NCBI RefSeq assembly: GCF_039555335.1
Contig: NC_092642.1
Span: 18,959,151-19,023,150, forward strand
DNA from: Amphiura filiformis
Lineage: Eukaryota; Echinodermata; Ophiuroidea; Amphilepidida; Amphiuridae
Length of the DNA: 64,000 nucleotides
Reading direction: 5' to 3'
Shown in pieces: positions 1 to 12,257 of this stretch (its first letter is position 1; every line of letters begins with the position of its first letter). The notes under the pieces are model-generated. The model was given only the letters and a program-made list of their open reading frames with translations, was not told where the DNA came from and ran no database searches. Made by a program: the position numbers and the translations under genes.

Positions 1-27
1 ATAAAGCAAAAGACATTTTCTGTTATT

Positions 28-636
28 TTGGTCTATTGCCATTTGGTCTAATACCATTTTGTCTAATTCCCGTTTAGTCTAAATTCAATTGGTCTATTAT
101 CAGAAAGGCTAATTGCCACTTTAGTCCAATAATTATATAGTCTAATGTCCATTTAGTCTAATATTGTTTGGTCTAATAACCCGTATGTCTACTAACCATA
201 TAGTCTAATAACCATTTGGTCTAATATTTCTTTAATAACCATTTGGTCTAATAACCATTTGGTCTATTAACCGTTAGGTCTAATACTCGTATGGTCTAAT
301 AACCAGTTAGTCTAATACCATTTCGTCTATTTATTAATAAAGTAAATGCTTGTAAGACTAAATGGTGTGTAGACCAAATGGGTATTAGACCAAATGGCTA
401 TTAGACCTATTGGTTATAGATCAAATGAGTATTAGACTAAATGGTTGTTAGACTAAATGGTTTTAGACTTATTGGTTATTAGACTAAATGGTTATCAGAC
501 CAAATGTTTATCGGACCAAATGGATAAAGGACCAAATGATTGTTGGACGTAGTGGATATAGACCTAATGGGTTTAGACGAAATGGATGTAGACGAAATGG
601 ATATTAGACCAAATGGTATTAGACCAAATGGCAAAT
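28..636. repeat. inverted array of degenerate ~16-bp repeats
   Basis: The first half repeats a degenerate unit close to TTTGGTCTAATAACCA about 18 times. From roughly position 355 the same unit appears as its reverse complement (TGGTTATTAGACCAAA). The whole block is therefore a large imperfect palindrome centred near 340. Such sub-repeat inverted ends are typical of foldback-type DNA elements. No coding capacity is seen. Confidence 0.75.
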
Positions 637-701
637 CCCCGTTATTTTATTTATTTGTATGTACTGTACAGGGTGTCTAAAAACATTACCTATATCATGT
701 A

Positions 702-1562
702 CAGGGTGAGTCAAAAAAAGTGCAATAGAGAAAAGAATCCATTTTTATTTAAGAATCGAGTTGAATCTTTTAGGTTTTAAAACATTTTATACATAACATA
801 TCCATTAGAGATCATGTGTGAAAACATCAAGGAATTAGCATTTACCGTTTTGTTTTATGACACATTTTATAGCGATACCCAATTTTAATGTTTGTCCAAG
901 AGACATCTAAAATTTGAATGTCAGCCCACTCTGTGTAAGGTAGATTTGGAACAACTGCCACTTTCTTAACCTCATTAGCATTGAAATAAAATGAAGCACC
1001 CAAAGTGTTATTGTCCTTGGTCTTGTTTAAGGAGAAGAAACATTATTTGATGTTATTTTCATTTTTCCTTTACTTTAACGATGTTTATTCTTTATCAAAA
1101 ACATATAAATTTGTAGGCGGGTTTTTCAAATGAAATGCGCGCAATTTGAAGTGGAATGAATTACAAAATATCAAGTAAGTTGGACATATTGGGGTTAAAA
1201 AAAACTGGAGTTGGAGTCGAGTGAGGTATGAAGGACTTTTTTAGAAAGTTTGTTTGAACAGAAAAAAAAGTAACGCAAAAATCAACCTTATTTAAGCAGT
1301 AAGTTTCAGAGCTGGTGCTTTTATCGTGCAGTGTGTGCTCTCATTCAAAATACATGGTACCTCGTGGACAAATAATGAAATTGGGTATCGCAGCAAAAGG
1401 ACTCACACAAATTAAACGGTAGTAGCGAGTCACGTCATTTTTTCACAGAAGGTGACTATTGAGTGTGGCATTTATAACAACTTTCAATAATGGGAAAGTT
1501 CAACTTAGTTTTTACATAAATATCGATTCTTTGCTCTATTGCACTTTTTTTGACTCACCCTG
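702..1562. mobile_element. Tc1/mariner-like MITE (861 bp)
   Basis: The terminal inverted repeats begin CAGGGTGAGTCAAAAAAAGT and match over about 37 bp with one or two mismatches. They are flanked by TA dinucleotides at 700-701 and 1563-1564, which fits the TA target duplication of Tc1/mariner elements. No transposase ORF is present, so it is non-autonomous. A second, related end (TACAGGGTGTCT) lies just outside at 667-678. Confidence 0.8.
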
Positions 1563-1564
1563 TA

Positions 1565-3469
1565 TATGTAATTTGTAGACGGTCAGATATTTTACATACT
1601 ATACTGTCTTCGACAGTGTTTGCCGTTAAAAGTGAATTAGCATCTTGCATCGTTGAGATATGACATATCAGTGAGGTTTGGTTAATCAGGGATCTTACTA
1701 AAATATTCGGGATGGGCGAGTGGCATTACGTCACGATTCAATGGGCGGTATATAGCATCTCATTTGACCTATTTCAGAGCATACTGCAGTTACTGTTCAT
1801 TTTCCTATACACAATACACAGTGTTCTCACCATTGAGGTATGACCTCTACAAACAGTGTATGTTAGAGGTATATGGCATTTCATAGTTAACGTCACTGTG
1901 TGAAAAATAACCGTCCAATATTTATTGTTAGAAATTATATAATTTTGTAACATGTCCTACATTTTTAACTAATTTAGATATTTGGAAATATTCGCACTTT
2001 GGTGTTTTAGCAAGTAGGGCACGGCATGGCCTGCAAAATTCCCTGTGTAAATCGAATGCAACTTTTAGTGACTATCACTCACTTGTAGACCGCTCTCTTC
2101 CGAAGGGCTAAACCACTTGACGGATATGTTTTGTACTTGATGTCAATCAAGAATAATGTATACATTACATGTAGGCTAAAAAATGAGTATGTGGGGCATC
2201 TGCAAATGTTCGTACCTCCCTGATATGTAAATGACAGATAACAGGAAAAAAAGCTCCCATATCTGTCCATAACTTTGGTCAGTGCAGCGAGCCAGGGGAT
2301 TTCAAGTGGGTGATTATTGATTGGCAAGTGCCATATTTGGGCATAAGTGCAGTGCACAATTCAATGTGGAGGATAGACTAGACTTTATCGATTGATTTTG
2401 CTGGAATAGTTTCCTGTTAACCAGGTTTAAGTACTGCAAAGGTCGAATCTTCTTTGCTGTGCAGTATAACTGCACTATGGATGTTATTGTATCAGAGCGA
2501 GAGTCGAGAGATGATATGATCAACGGGCTTGTGAAGAAAAACTTTCACTCATGTTCAATATAGCCTAGTTGTTGTGCGTAAAAATAATCATTTATATAAT
2601 CCCTTTGTGACCTCAGTTATCTTACAGTTTTATAATGCTGTAGATTACAACAAGTTACAATGATCCCACAATGCAATGGGTGATGTAATGTTGGTATGAT
2701 TGTTTGAGTTATCGTCAACACATAGTGCTACAGGAGCAATATAACTTTGTTGCTGGTAGGGTAGGGGTTATATACGGTCAGGGGTGTACTTTTGTTGTCG
2801 GGCGTGTGGCATTTTGACGCTCATAGGTCACTCTATTAGGCAATTTTAGCCTTAAAAGTGCCAATTTTATGCGTTCTTCACGCAAATTTGTACTACTTTT
2901 GCACCATAGAGCTCCTTCGCAATTTTAGTTTCAATATGCCAAAAATGTTGGCGCGCTTCGCTAGTATTTGTATCGTAAACTTATTCTGTCGCCAAAAGGT
3001 GCTGGATTCACTATACTCCCAATTACGATATTTTCAACCCCACCCCATCCCACTCCTAGTCCTACCCCCTCATGTCATAAAGAAATCTATACACTCCTGT
3101 TAATAAAGAACAAGTCACGAGCAGGGTACACATCTAAATGGTTAACAGTAACATTTAACTGCTACGTGTATTAAACTTATTAGATTATCGTCTATCGTCT
3201 TTTTCGCATTTATTGTAATATTATTTCCGGAAAAGAATCGGGCTTGTAAAATTTCGGTCGGGCGTGTAACTTCTTTGAGTTACATGCCCAACTGGCTAGT
3301 GCCAAAAAAGTTAAGATCCAGCCCTGGTTACGATTAGGGTATGTTCCAGGGAGCACTATTGGACGATCACTCAATTTTGCATTATAGTTTTCTATCATTG
3401 TTGTGACCACCAACTCGACATTGCCCTTATACACTCTCACCCATTTGCATTCTATACTCTCCTCTGCAG
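1565..3469. other. non-coding, nothing recognised
   Basis: I see no supportable gene between the MITE and the P450 exon. The short ORFs here lack family resemblance. I looked for the preceding P450 exons (I-helix, ExxR, PERF region) and did not recognise any, so the intron upstream of 3470 either extends past the window start or the P450 exon is an isolated remnant. Around 2820-3010 lies a dispersed repeat, also seen near 15240-15380, with GCGCGC-type words. Confidence 0.5.
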
Positions 3470-3642
3470 GTCGTCGAGTATGTCCAGGAGAGTCCATGGC
3501 CAAGATACAGATCTTCATCTTCTTTACCAATCTACTACATCGATTTACTTTCATCTATCCCGATGGTGCCGAACCGTTACCAAACATCGATGGGGCACAA
3601 CCTATACCTGAATTTCTAGCTACGGCAATTCCTCGCTTCTAA
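3470..3642 (+). CDS. cytochrome P450, last coding exon (CYP2-like)
   Basis: After a CTGCAG acceptor (AG at 3468-3469, phase 1) the frame reads (G)RRVCPGESMAK and then about 45 residues to a TAA at 3640-3642. GRRVCPGE is the heme-binding signature: the Cys is the thiolate ligand and the preceding Arg contacts a heme propionate. The tail with a PIPEFLATAIPRF ending and the total of 57 residues fit the terminal exon of clan-2 P450s, as does a phase-1 intron just before the Cys loop. Only this exon is visible. The product would be a membrane-bound ER mono-oxygenase of unknown substrate. It could be a remnant rather than a live gene. Confidence 0.8.
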
Positions 3643-4513
3643 TGTCAATATAATCATTCAGATTAATGCGGTAACATTTTATATAACATGTTGCGATAAC
3701 ATGTGACATAAATGGTATATTCTCCATGTTCTTATAATCTTGTACATGACATAGAATATTGCTAACATGCCTAAGAGTCCAAAAATGGGCATATTGAAAG
3801 CCATATTGTATACAGTTCGGCTTACAAAATACAAATTCAGCATCTTTCATTGCTACAGAAGAATTATATTATATGACATTTTCATTTTGATGGAGAAAAG
3901 TGGGGATGCGGATTTGTTGGAGCACCCGCCTTAAAATTAAACTATCAGGCTGAAAGACGTTTTCTAAGGATTTGTAAACCAATGTATTATTTACACATTC
4001 CATATATTGCACGATTGCATCAAAGTGTGCATAAGAAATCTAGCATTAAAGTGAGTATTTTGTGATCCTAGCATCCTCGGTTTATGACAATTTCTAGTAT
4101 ATAGATATACACGATAAAAGCTTATTTCCGAAATTTCGGTTGATTCCGATTCTGCTTTTGCGAGTTATGCATGATTATGTGTATTACACTGCTCCATAGG
4201 CCACTGTGTAATTTCGTTATTCAAATCTTACGATATTCTTGCTAAACGAATTAATCTGCAAGCAAATTTGTGTACATAAACATTCTGTAGCCAATGCTTT
4301 CCTATGGTATCAAAATCTCAACTTTTTTTGAGAAAAGTGAGGGATGAGACTGTGGATCACGAAATGACCACCAATGGGGGAGTGGGATCTAGGTAATTCT
4401 ATATGAAGCTTAAATAATATCGGATGAAAACAGATATCCTCTTTTAATTTCATTACACATACACAATAAGTTTGTTAACTTTTATCATTTTGAATTTGGC
4501 ATTTGGGACCGTT
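3643..4513. other. non-coding downstream of P450 exon
   Basis: This should contain the P450 3'UTR and intergenic DNA. No clear AATAAA signal follows the stop within the first few hundred bases, and no gene is recognised. Confidence 0.4.
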
Positions 4514-4775
4514 CAATGGGCTTTTTCAGAAAATAAACGACCACCCCGTATAGAGCTAAGGGTATTGGAATTCCAGACTTTTCTGTGGCTTATTTTGTCT
4601 GGAATTCCATACTTTTTTGCTCATGGTGTCTGAAAATTATAATAAAAAACATAACAGAAACCGCTGGAATTCCAGACTAATTTTGAAAATGTGCTGTGGA
4701 ATTCCAGTTTTTTTCTTTCTAAACACAGATTTGCCCTCTATAGGGGGTGGTTGTTTATTTTCTGGAATAGCCCAA
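4514..4775. mobile_element. MITE with GGGCT..TTTCAGAAAATAAAC ends
   Basis: The left end, near ATGGGCTTTTTCAGAAAATA, is the inverted complement of the right end (TATTTTCTGGAATAGCCCAA) over about 33 bp, including a following CGACCACCCC/GGGGTGGTTG match. The interior repeats TGGAATTCCAGAC in both orientations. The same family occurs at 50727-51078 and flanks the palindrome at 46950-47444. Confidence 0.7.
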
Positions 4776-5830
4776 TATAAAACACCCGAGTGGGGAGGGT
4801 GGTGGGAGTTTTGACCAAAAAAAATTCCTCGCGACCGCTAACAAATTTCAATCACATTTTCGATAACATTTTCCCCCTCATGGATCAAATAAAACTTCAG
4901 CTGGCTCCGCAAAAGTAAGATCCAGAAATAAGTCGGATTCTCCCACCCCCGGGTACAGTGTCAATACCCTATATTATAAATATTTTTTCATACAGCTCCA
5001 TATTCCGTTGGTGAAATCAATATTCTATTATTGACATAGATAAAGAAAGTTTACATTATGCATTGTGATAATAATATTTCGAACAAAATCGCCATGCGTA
5101 GCTATTGAAAAACGAGAGGATTCGCTGTACTATCACGGCAATTTTTGACACGAAGATATAGGGATGATGACGCTGTGCCGGGTATATATTGTACGGTTCC
5201 TTAGGAATATCGATATCGATGTTTAGTGCTTCAGTTGTTATTAACATTGCATCTCAAGTGTACACTTCTTTGCACAAGTGAGCTATCACACTCACAATTT
5301 GTTTATATCAAGTTCAATGTTCTAATCAATCATGTTAAGAATTATGACCACTCAAACAAAATGTAGACTTTCCGGTTGGTGCTATTGCAACAAATTTTTC
5401 AGGCCAGTTTTATTACATTCCCTGGTTGGTTTTGAACAACCAAATTTCTTGACGTAGGATTTATATTATTACTGACAGACAGTACACAAACGGGATGCAG
5501 GAATGATTCAAGAAATACGAGAACTAAAATATTATTCAATCTTCTCTTCAGTACTATAATGTTGCCTTGAATCTATGTTCATTAGGAAATGAATTAGGAG
5601 AAAACCTTCTGTTAATAAAATGCTGCTGAGCCACCAGCCTGGGTGGCTCACGCTCCAGTAATTTCAGATGATTGAGCTCAGTAATACATCAAAGAATGTC
5701 TTCCAATTCATGAAAACAAATAGATAATCAGCTTATCGGATTCAAAGCTTACAGGGAAGGTCTTGCTGCTCAGCGAGTGTTTGTAATTATCAGACGGTTT
5801 TCTCCAAATTCATTCTCTAATGAGGTCGTC

Positions 5831-6243
5831 CCCAGCAAACACAAAACGTTTTCGACATCATTCGCAAATGGTTACAAAAGGTTGTCAGAAAACGTTTAAA
5901 TGTCGGGATATATAAATGGAATATAAAGGGTATAAAGGGTATAAAACGTTTTCAAAACAATAAAACACTTTTTTGATAACCTACTGCAAATATTTTAATA
6001 TACTGTTATAAGTGTTGACAATATATTTGGCAAAAAATGTTTGCAAAAGATTAGTTTAAAATAACACATTGCAAACATTTAACAAATATTGTAGTTGTAG
6101 CGTGTTTTCATACAAAACGTTTAAAACATTTTCATGACCTTTATATAACCCGACATTTAATGTTATTAAAACGTTTTTACTTAAACCAAAACCCAAAATA
6201 TAACTTGTTTAATCGTTTTAAAAACATTTTTGTGTTTGCTGGG
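5831..6243. mobile_element. MITE with CCAGCAAACACAAAACGTTT ends
   Basis: Terminal inverted repeats (CCCAGCAAACACAAAACG and its complement TGTGTTTGCTGGG) bound a 413-bp AT-rich element made of repeated AAACGTTTT words. Both flanks carry TCGT. There is no coding capacity. Two further nested copies lie at 31745-32360 inside the LRRK1-like gene. Confidence 0.75.
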
Positions 6244-9200
6244 TCGTGGTTTCAGGCATATTCCATGCTTCAGGTAAAGTAACGCAATATAGGACTACCA
6301 GAGTATTAACAGTATCGGGTGCCTAAAAAGTAACCGATGCAAATGGACTTATTTTGTTCTGTCTTTTTCATTCTTTGACAAGAGCGCAGTATTACTTTAA
6401 ATGGAGTGAAATCTGCCTACATAACTATTAACTACATGTAATCTTTTCAGACCACATTTCACTCAAGAAAGACAACATTTACCCTGTGTTCACTGTTTGT
6501 TTTTGTTTTTTTCAAATGATCTGGGCCTGCCTAAGTGGTTTAGTTTACTGACTTGTTCGACATGTCGATATGTCCCGCTACTGCAAGTATTGAACAAATA
6601 TATTCAGAAATAATATACAATTTAATTTTGTTATGAATTCTTATAGACAACAGGTATTAAATACGAAAAAAAGTATTACGAAATAATACTATGATAATAC
6701 GAAATAATAGACCTGACGTATGGAATCCAACTGAGTCATCAGAATTTGGGGAAAAGTGTCCGATTTTGTGAGAATCACAAACACTTTTCCATCAGAATAT
6801 TTGGAACCACCATAATCTATGCACTTCAAAATTATTTTGACCATTTTATAAAACAATATGATATTACTCATTGTGAACAACATTGTCCGAGCACATCCCT
6901 TTTAAAGGGATTTTTATCTGGTCATGATTTTAAACTAAAATTTAACTGCGGTGTTCAAAAACAAGCACATTGAATTTTGCCGATTGTATAATTCCAGGGT
7001 TAAGACACAGATCCTAATTTATTTTTAGGATATTTGGTTAACCTTAAGTTGGGACATGTGTAGGCCTACACATTACAAACACAAAATGATGACAACTATG
7101 CCAAAGAAATCAGGTTTGAAAACTTCACCAAAATCATTTTAAAACATGATACATTATGACAGTATACATTGAACCATAATCCTTTCACGGTCTATATATT
7201 AACCCAGATGTCACTACAATAATAGGTCGCAAACGTGACGTTTAAAAATGCAGGTCTTCAGGTTATGTTCGCAGGCATGCGCTTTTTTTTTACATTGAGG
7301 GTCTGGTGCAAAATAGCTGCCCTATAGAGAATTATTGGGGGCGGGGGCTGAAAGGTATCCCAGTTTCCGCACCAAATTATTGAGGGGCTGAGCCCCCGGC
7401 CCCAGCCCCCGGTTCCTACGCCTATGACCTAGTCTACCCTTAACAAGCTTAAAGTGTATGTATCTGGGAGGAAAAGACGACCATCACATGAAATTTTAGA
7501 CAATTCGCATAAAGATCAAAATGTTCATACACTTGCAGTACATAAAGCATTAGATAAAATCTACCTAGTTTACTTCGAAGAGTATTAAATGTCAAAAATC
7601 TCATTTTTCCCTCAAAAATGATGAAAACCAAGTAGAACCTTTGTCGAAAAGTGCATTTTTAACAATTGCTTTTACTAGTACATGTAGTGACAATTATTCT
7701 TTTGCTATAGGATGCGTCATCAAATTTTATCAGCCGGTATATATTATTGTTTTGGGGTTTACTCGTGATACCAACTTGCACGAATAGTTTTCAAAAGTCG
7801 TGAAAGTATTTTGTGACAATAAACAACTTAAGGGGGAATAATACCCTGATTTTCATCAGTACCCCTCTTCTTTTTTTTCTTGCAAATTTATAAAGTACAT
7901 AAATATGTTCATCACCTCATGTCATGAACTTATAAAATATAATACATATAAAAGTGTTTTTAAACCATTTTAGTAAGTCATTTTAGCCCTATATAGGCCT
8001 ATTTTTTGTTTACTGTATCCTAGTAACTGAGATGTGTGTTTCATAACAAACCATAATTTATTCTATTGAACATGTCCAAGTACAATACATGAATAGAATA
8101 CATTAAATCCTTTGTTATACTACATGTATCTGTAGAAATGTACTCACTGATTATAACACTGTATAAATTAAATACGCCTAATCTCTTCCACATAGACAAT
8201 TTAATACTACACCATGTATGTATCTTCTATAATGTGTTGTTAGAAAAGAGATTAAAAAAGGCTATAAGGTCATCAAAGGTCAAGTTATAGGTCAATTGGT
8301 TCAGGTCAAATTCTAGCTCTTGATCAGAGCCCTCGCAGTACCTTAGAAGATCCAGAGATCCCCAAGTAAAATAAACCCAAGCAAGTGACTAGTATTAGTA
8401 AAAGAAAATGTATATAGGCCAATCTGTAAAAAATTAATACCACTCCCATGCATCACCCAGCAGTACATGTATTTGTACAGAGCTTGCCGAAGGCAAGCTT
8501 CACTATAAACAAGTCACCAACAAGTAAAAGTAGGACCACTTATAGATCACTGTCTACCTGAGATATTGGTCTACTCCACACACCAACCGCGAAAGTCCAG
8601 TGACCGACGCGCCGGTCTTTACTATAGTGTCAGAGGGCATATGGCATGGTTTTTTCATTTTTTCTTTCAATTGGATGGAAAATAGGTTGGCTTTGGAGCA
8701 AAGCTAGTCAAATTCAGGCATCAATTTTGAATACATGTGATAGTCTGTGATATCATACATGTCATAATGAGGCATCAATTTTGATATTTTGTCTGTTACT
8801 GGATATATAATGGAAATGTGTGAGGTGGATATACTAAAATACCTTGGGATGTAAATGGTGAGTACAATTTAGATTGCCTAGTTGAGATGGTTTGGGCAAA
8901 TGAATATAAAATAGTTACCAAAATCACAAGAATGAAGCTTACGGAAAACTACCTAATATGGTGGTATAGGTGACAAAAAATACAATCTTTTTCAACATTG
9001 CTGTAGTGTGGTTGTGGTAACCTGTTACCTATGGCTTAATTAAGTTTCAGTGAAATAGTGTCGCAAGTTCAAAATACAAAATATAGCTCAACATTGAAAA
9101 TAGAAGCATTTTAACCGGTTCGTTTTTTGATAGTTGTGGAGCACCAAGTTCATGAAGTCCTAAAAGAAATCAGGGACCGCTTAGTCCCATTTTACATATC

Positions 9201-9842
9201 AACATTATTTCCCTACTGTGTTAGCAACACATATCCAAAAAGTTAACGAAATCCGTTGATAGTAAGCTTTCCAAAATGAAGTGAATTTAAAACATCAGGG
9301 ATGTACCACTTTTTGGCTTATACCATTAGAAGTATGTATGCGTCATTGATACTGATGCCCCCAATTGAACGAGAAGATTTGCCCTTCATTTTGCATACCA
9401 CTTTGTCCAATTTCTTTTCTCATTTCTTCACAAAATGCAAAAAAATGCAAAAAAAATGCAATGGGTGTAGTACCCCCTTAATAAAATGAATAGGCTTCTG
9501 CCAATACCGGGGAATATCAAGTTCAACCCACGTACACGCAATAACCATGAACGGACCCATCATAATTATTATCATAATCACGGGTTGATCTTACTACATC
9601 CTGCTCCACCAAAAAAATCATGCAACAGATACAACATAAATATTCTATATATCTCTTAGTTTGCTGTTTTTGCAACCCATCTGTACACTTATTTTTGCAC
9701 AAAAAAGCAGCAAATTTTGCCTAAATTTGGTGCTTTTAATGAAACTTTTGCGCAAATTCGCTAAATTGGGCGCATTGGGCTTCATTGTAAATCAACCCAA
9801 TGATATACCCAAATCACTGAAAAGATATGCTCAAAACCGTGG
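6244..9842. other. intergenic, no gene recognised
   Basis: I see no supportable coding exon here. The stretch includes AT-rich DNA and a 19-bp palindrome (AGCTTGCCGAAGGCAAGCT) near 8482. The terminal sequence GGTGTAGTACCCCCTTAA at about 9466-9483 matches the end of the MITE family at 23044-23410. Confidence 0.4.
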
Positions 9843-10140
9843 CACCAGGCCCGTACGCAGGGGGGGGCGTATTTAAGATATGGATTTTTTCCCAGAACAC
9901 CCCCCACACACACACACCCCCCCCCCACAAGGTCTTTTTGGGAAAAAAATGGTCAACATTTTCAATTAATCGTCGGCTTTTCAGCCCAGCTACATACACT
10001 TTAAGTACATATTAACTATCAAAATTTTATAAACTATCAAATTTTAATAATTTGTCGTATTATATCGCGACCAGGAGCCCCCCATCATGGTCGGTGCCCC
10101 CCCCACCCCTTGTGTTGACCCATGCTACGCCTCTGCAGGA
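9843..10140. mobile_element. degenerate element with CGTA(C/G)G..CTACGCC ends
   Basis: The left side (AGGCCCGTACGCAGGGGGG) and the right side (ATGCTACGCCTCTGCAGG) form an imperfect inverted pair of the kind seen in the GGCGTAGC family at 21090-21711. The interior (about 9870-10070) shares sequence with the palindromic MITEs at 44595-45112 and 53505-54168, for example CGTCGGCTTTTCAGCCC and CATACACTTTAAG. Confidence 0.45.
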
Positions 10141-10758
10141 TACCTTTTAACGTTTATGTATGGGGAATCCACACACTCGCCATGCTCACGGAAACCAGAG
10201 TAGGCCTAGGCCTATACTACTGAAAGTTTATGGATAAGGCCCATCTTACTTTTCATTGTACAGGTAAATGGAATGATAGGACTTATACTTATTCAGTAAA
10301 AATAAATGTCAGTATAAAGCATTATACCGTAAAACGGGGACAGGTTCACAGGGAGTGCATGGTCCCTGGATATATAACAATAATTGTTCATTCTCCGATA
10401 ACGTGTTCAAGTTTGCTCAGAAATGACAAAATACCAACCACGAAGAATTCATGAAAATCATGCAGAATCGTAACCTTTAAGCTCCTTTTATAGTTTCAGA
10501 ACACGGAACAATGCATGCATGGGTGATTTTTTACTCGATTTTGAGCAACATATTATTTCAACGTATTAGGGGTACATGTATATCTATATCAGTAGTAACG
10601 TATCTGTTCGGCCTTTTCCCGCCTTTATCTGAATCGTGCAAGTGTTCAACTTACCGACTTATAAAGGCCCATCAGTGATTTGCTCATCGGGAGGATCGGT
10701 TTTTTTTCAAAATTCAGGTTTTGGCACCATTGTTAGTGTCATAGATTTCAGCAGCCTG

Positions 10759-11192
10759 CTATACACCTTTGTTCCATAACCATTAAGGTATAGGACATTT
10801 TTGTTTTTGCTATAGCCCCGAATGAAATGTATTGAATTATGTTCGTACTCACTCAGGTAGCATTGTGTGTGAATTTTACATCCGAACTAAGTGCTATTCT
10901 TTTTTATGGGCATTTTAGTGTCTAAAATGGCCCAAAATGAGGGTTTTTCAATATTGCCGTCGATTTCTAATCGTCACCCCCATAGACTTTACATGTAAAA
11001 TAAAAAGGCTCGTAAAAATTTAATAGCACCTAGTTCGGATGTAAAATTCACACAAAATGCTTTTTGAGTGATTACAAAGATAATTAAATACTTTTCATTT
11101 GGGGGCTATGTGGATTTTTTTTTAAATGTATTCCTTGTACAATGAAATTTCTCAATAAAATGTCCATTGGAATTTGAAACAAAGGTGTATAG
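10759..11192. mobile_element. palindromic MITE (434 bp)
   Basis: The outer arms are CTATACACCTTTGTT (10759-10773) and AACAAAGGTGTATAG (11178-11192). A second inner inverted pair around 10860-10900 and 11015-11065 (words ACATCCGAACTA and TAGTTCGGATGT) shows that the element folds along its length. No ORF is present. Confidence 0.65.
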
Positions 11193-11226
11193 TGGTTAAG
11201 CTGGAAGCTGTGTATTAAAGATAATA

Positions 11227-12257
11227 CGAGGGTCATTCAAAAAGTTCTACCTCCATCGTCACATATATCTCTGTTATCTTACGTGCATGCCAGGAAATTG
11301 AAATTACCCATGATTTTACTCTTACATCTTGACTACAAAATAAACTTTATTTGGTTAAAATGTGATTTTTGGTTGTTAAGATGTGTTGGTTAAAGTGAAT
11401 ACAGATTTGGTGCGTCGGAAACGGTCTGAAAGGAAAGGCTAAAAAAGGTTGCCCACATCTAATGTTGAAATCATTACAGGTTTATTTCTGAAAATGATTA
11501 AATTGCTTTATTTTTGTTCAAATAATTCAATCAATGTCTAATGCTTGCAGATAATACAGTTTTACTAGGTCAGTATCGTGTCTTTTTTACCCATTGCCAT
11601 AGGTTGTTGACTACGATCGGGTGAGTACTTGTTGGTTCATTTATGTACTCTCAGGTTCAAGTCGTATTAATTGGTTCATACGTTGAAGTCAAATAAGTCG
11701 TATATGCAGTCTTTTGTATTTTTTAAGTATATACAAGGTTATTAGCAAACTTCTCATCTTATTTTCATGTCAAGCTGTATCAATTGCATAAAATAAGGAC
11801 GTAACTACGATTACCCTTAAACGTGGTCTAGTCGAAATCTGACAAATTTCACTAACATGTGTGTCTGTTGAACCTTTTGATGTTTTCTTCTCGTATAAAA
11901 CATGTTTTATTCTGTTTTGAAGTCCCAAGGCATGTCAGGGTGCTCAAATGGGAACAAACTATTTATCCTGAGTAAGTAGTTGGACAACCGCATCTTATAA
12001 CCGTTTTTATGGATATTATCCAAAGCTACAATATGATGCTTACTAAACTTTTGGCTTCCGTTTTTAACAGTTTCCGACGTACCAAATCTGTATTCGCTTT
12101 AATCAACACTTCTTAACAACCAAAAATCACATTTTAACCAAATAACTTTTATTCTGCAGCCAATATTTAAGGGCATAAGCATGGGTAACGTCAATATCCG
12201 GGCACGTAAGATAACAGAGATGTGGTGGTGGAGGTAGAACTTTTTGAATGACCCTCG
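11227..12257. mobile_element. mariner-like non-autonomous element (1,031 bp)
   Basis: It begins CGAGGGTCATTCAAAAAGTT and ends with the exact complement, flanked by TA at 11225-11226 and 12258-12259. The terminal inverted repeats match over about 56 bp. Further inner segments, such as AATACAGATTTGGTGCGTCG near 11398 and its counterpart near 12070-12100, extend the inverted structure to about 200 bp per side. I see no intact transposase, so this looks like a long-TIR derivative mobilised in trans. Confidence 0.85.
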
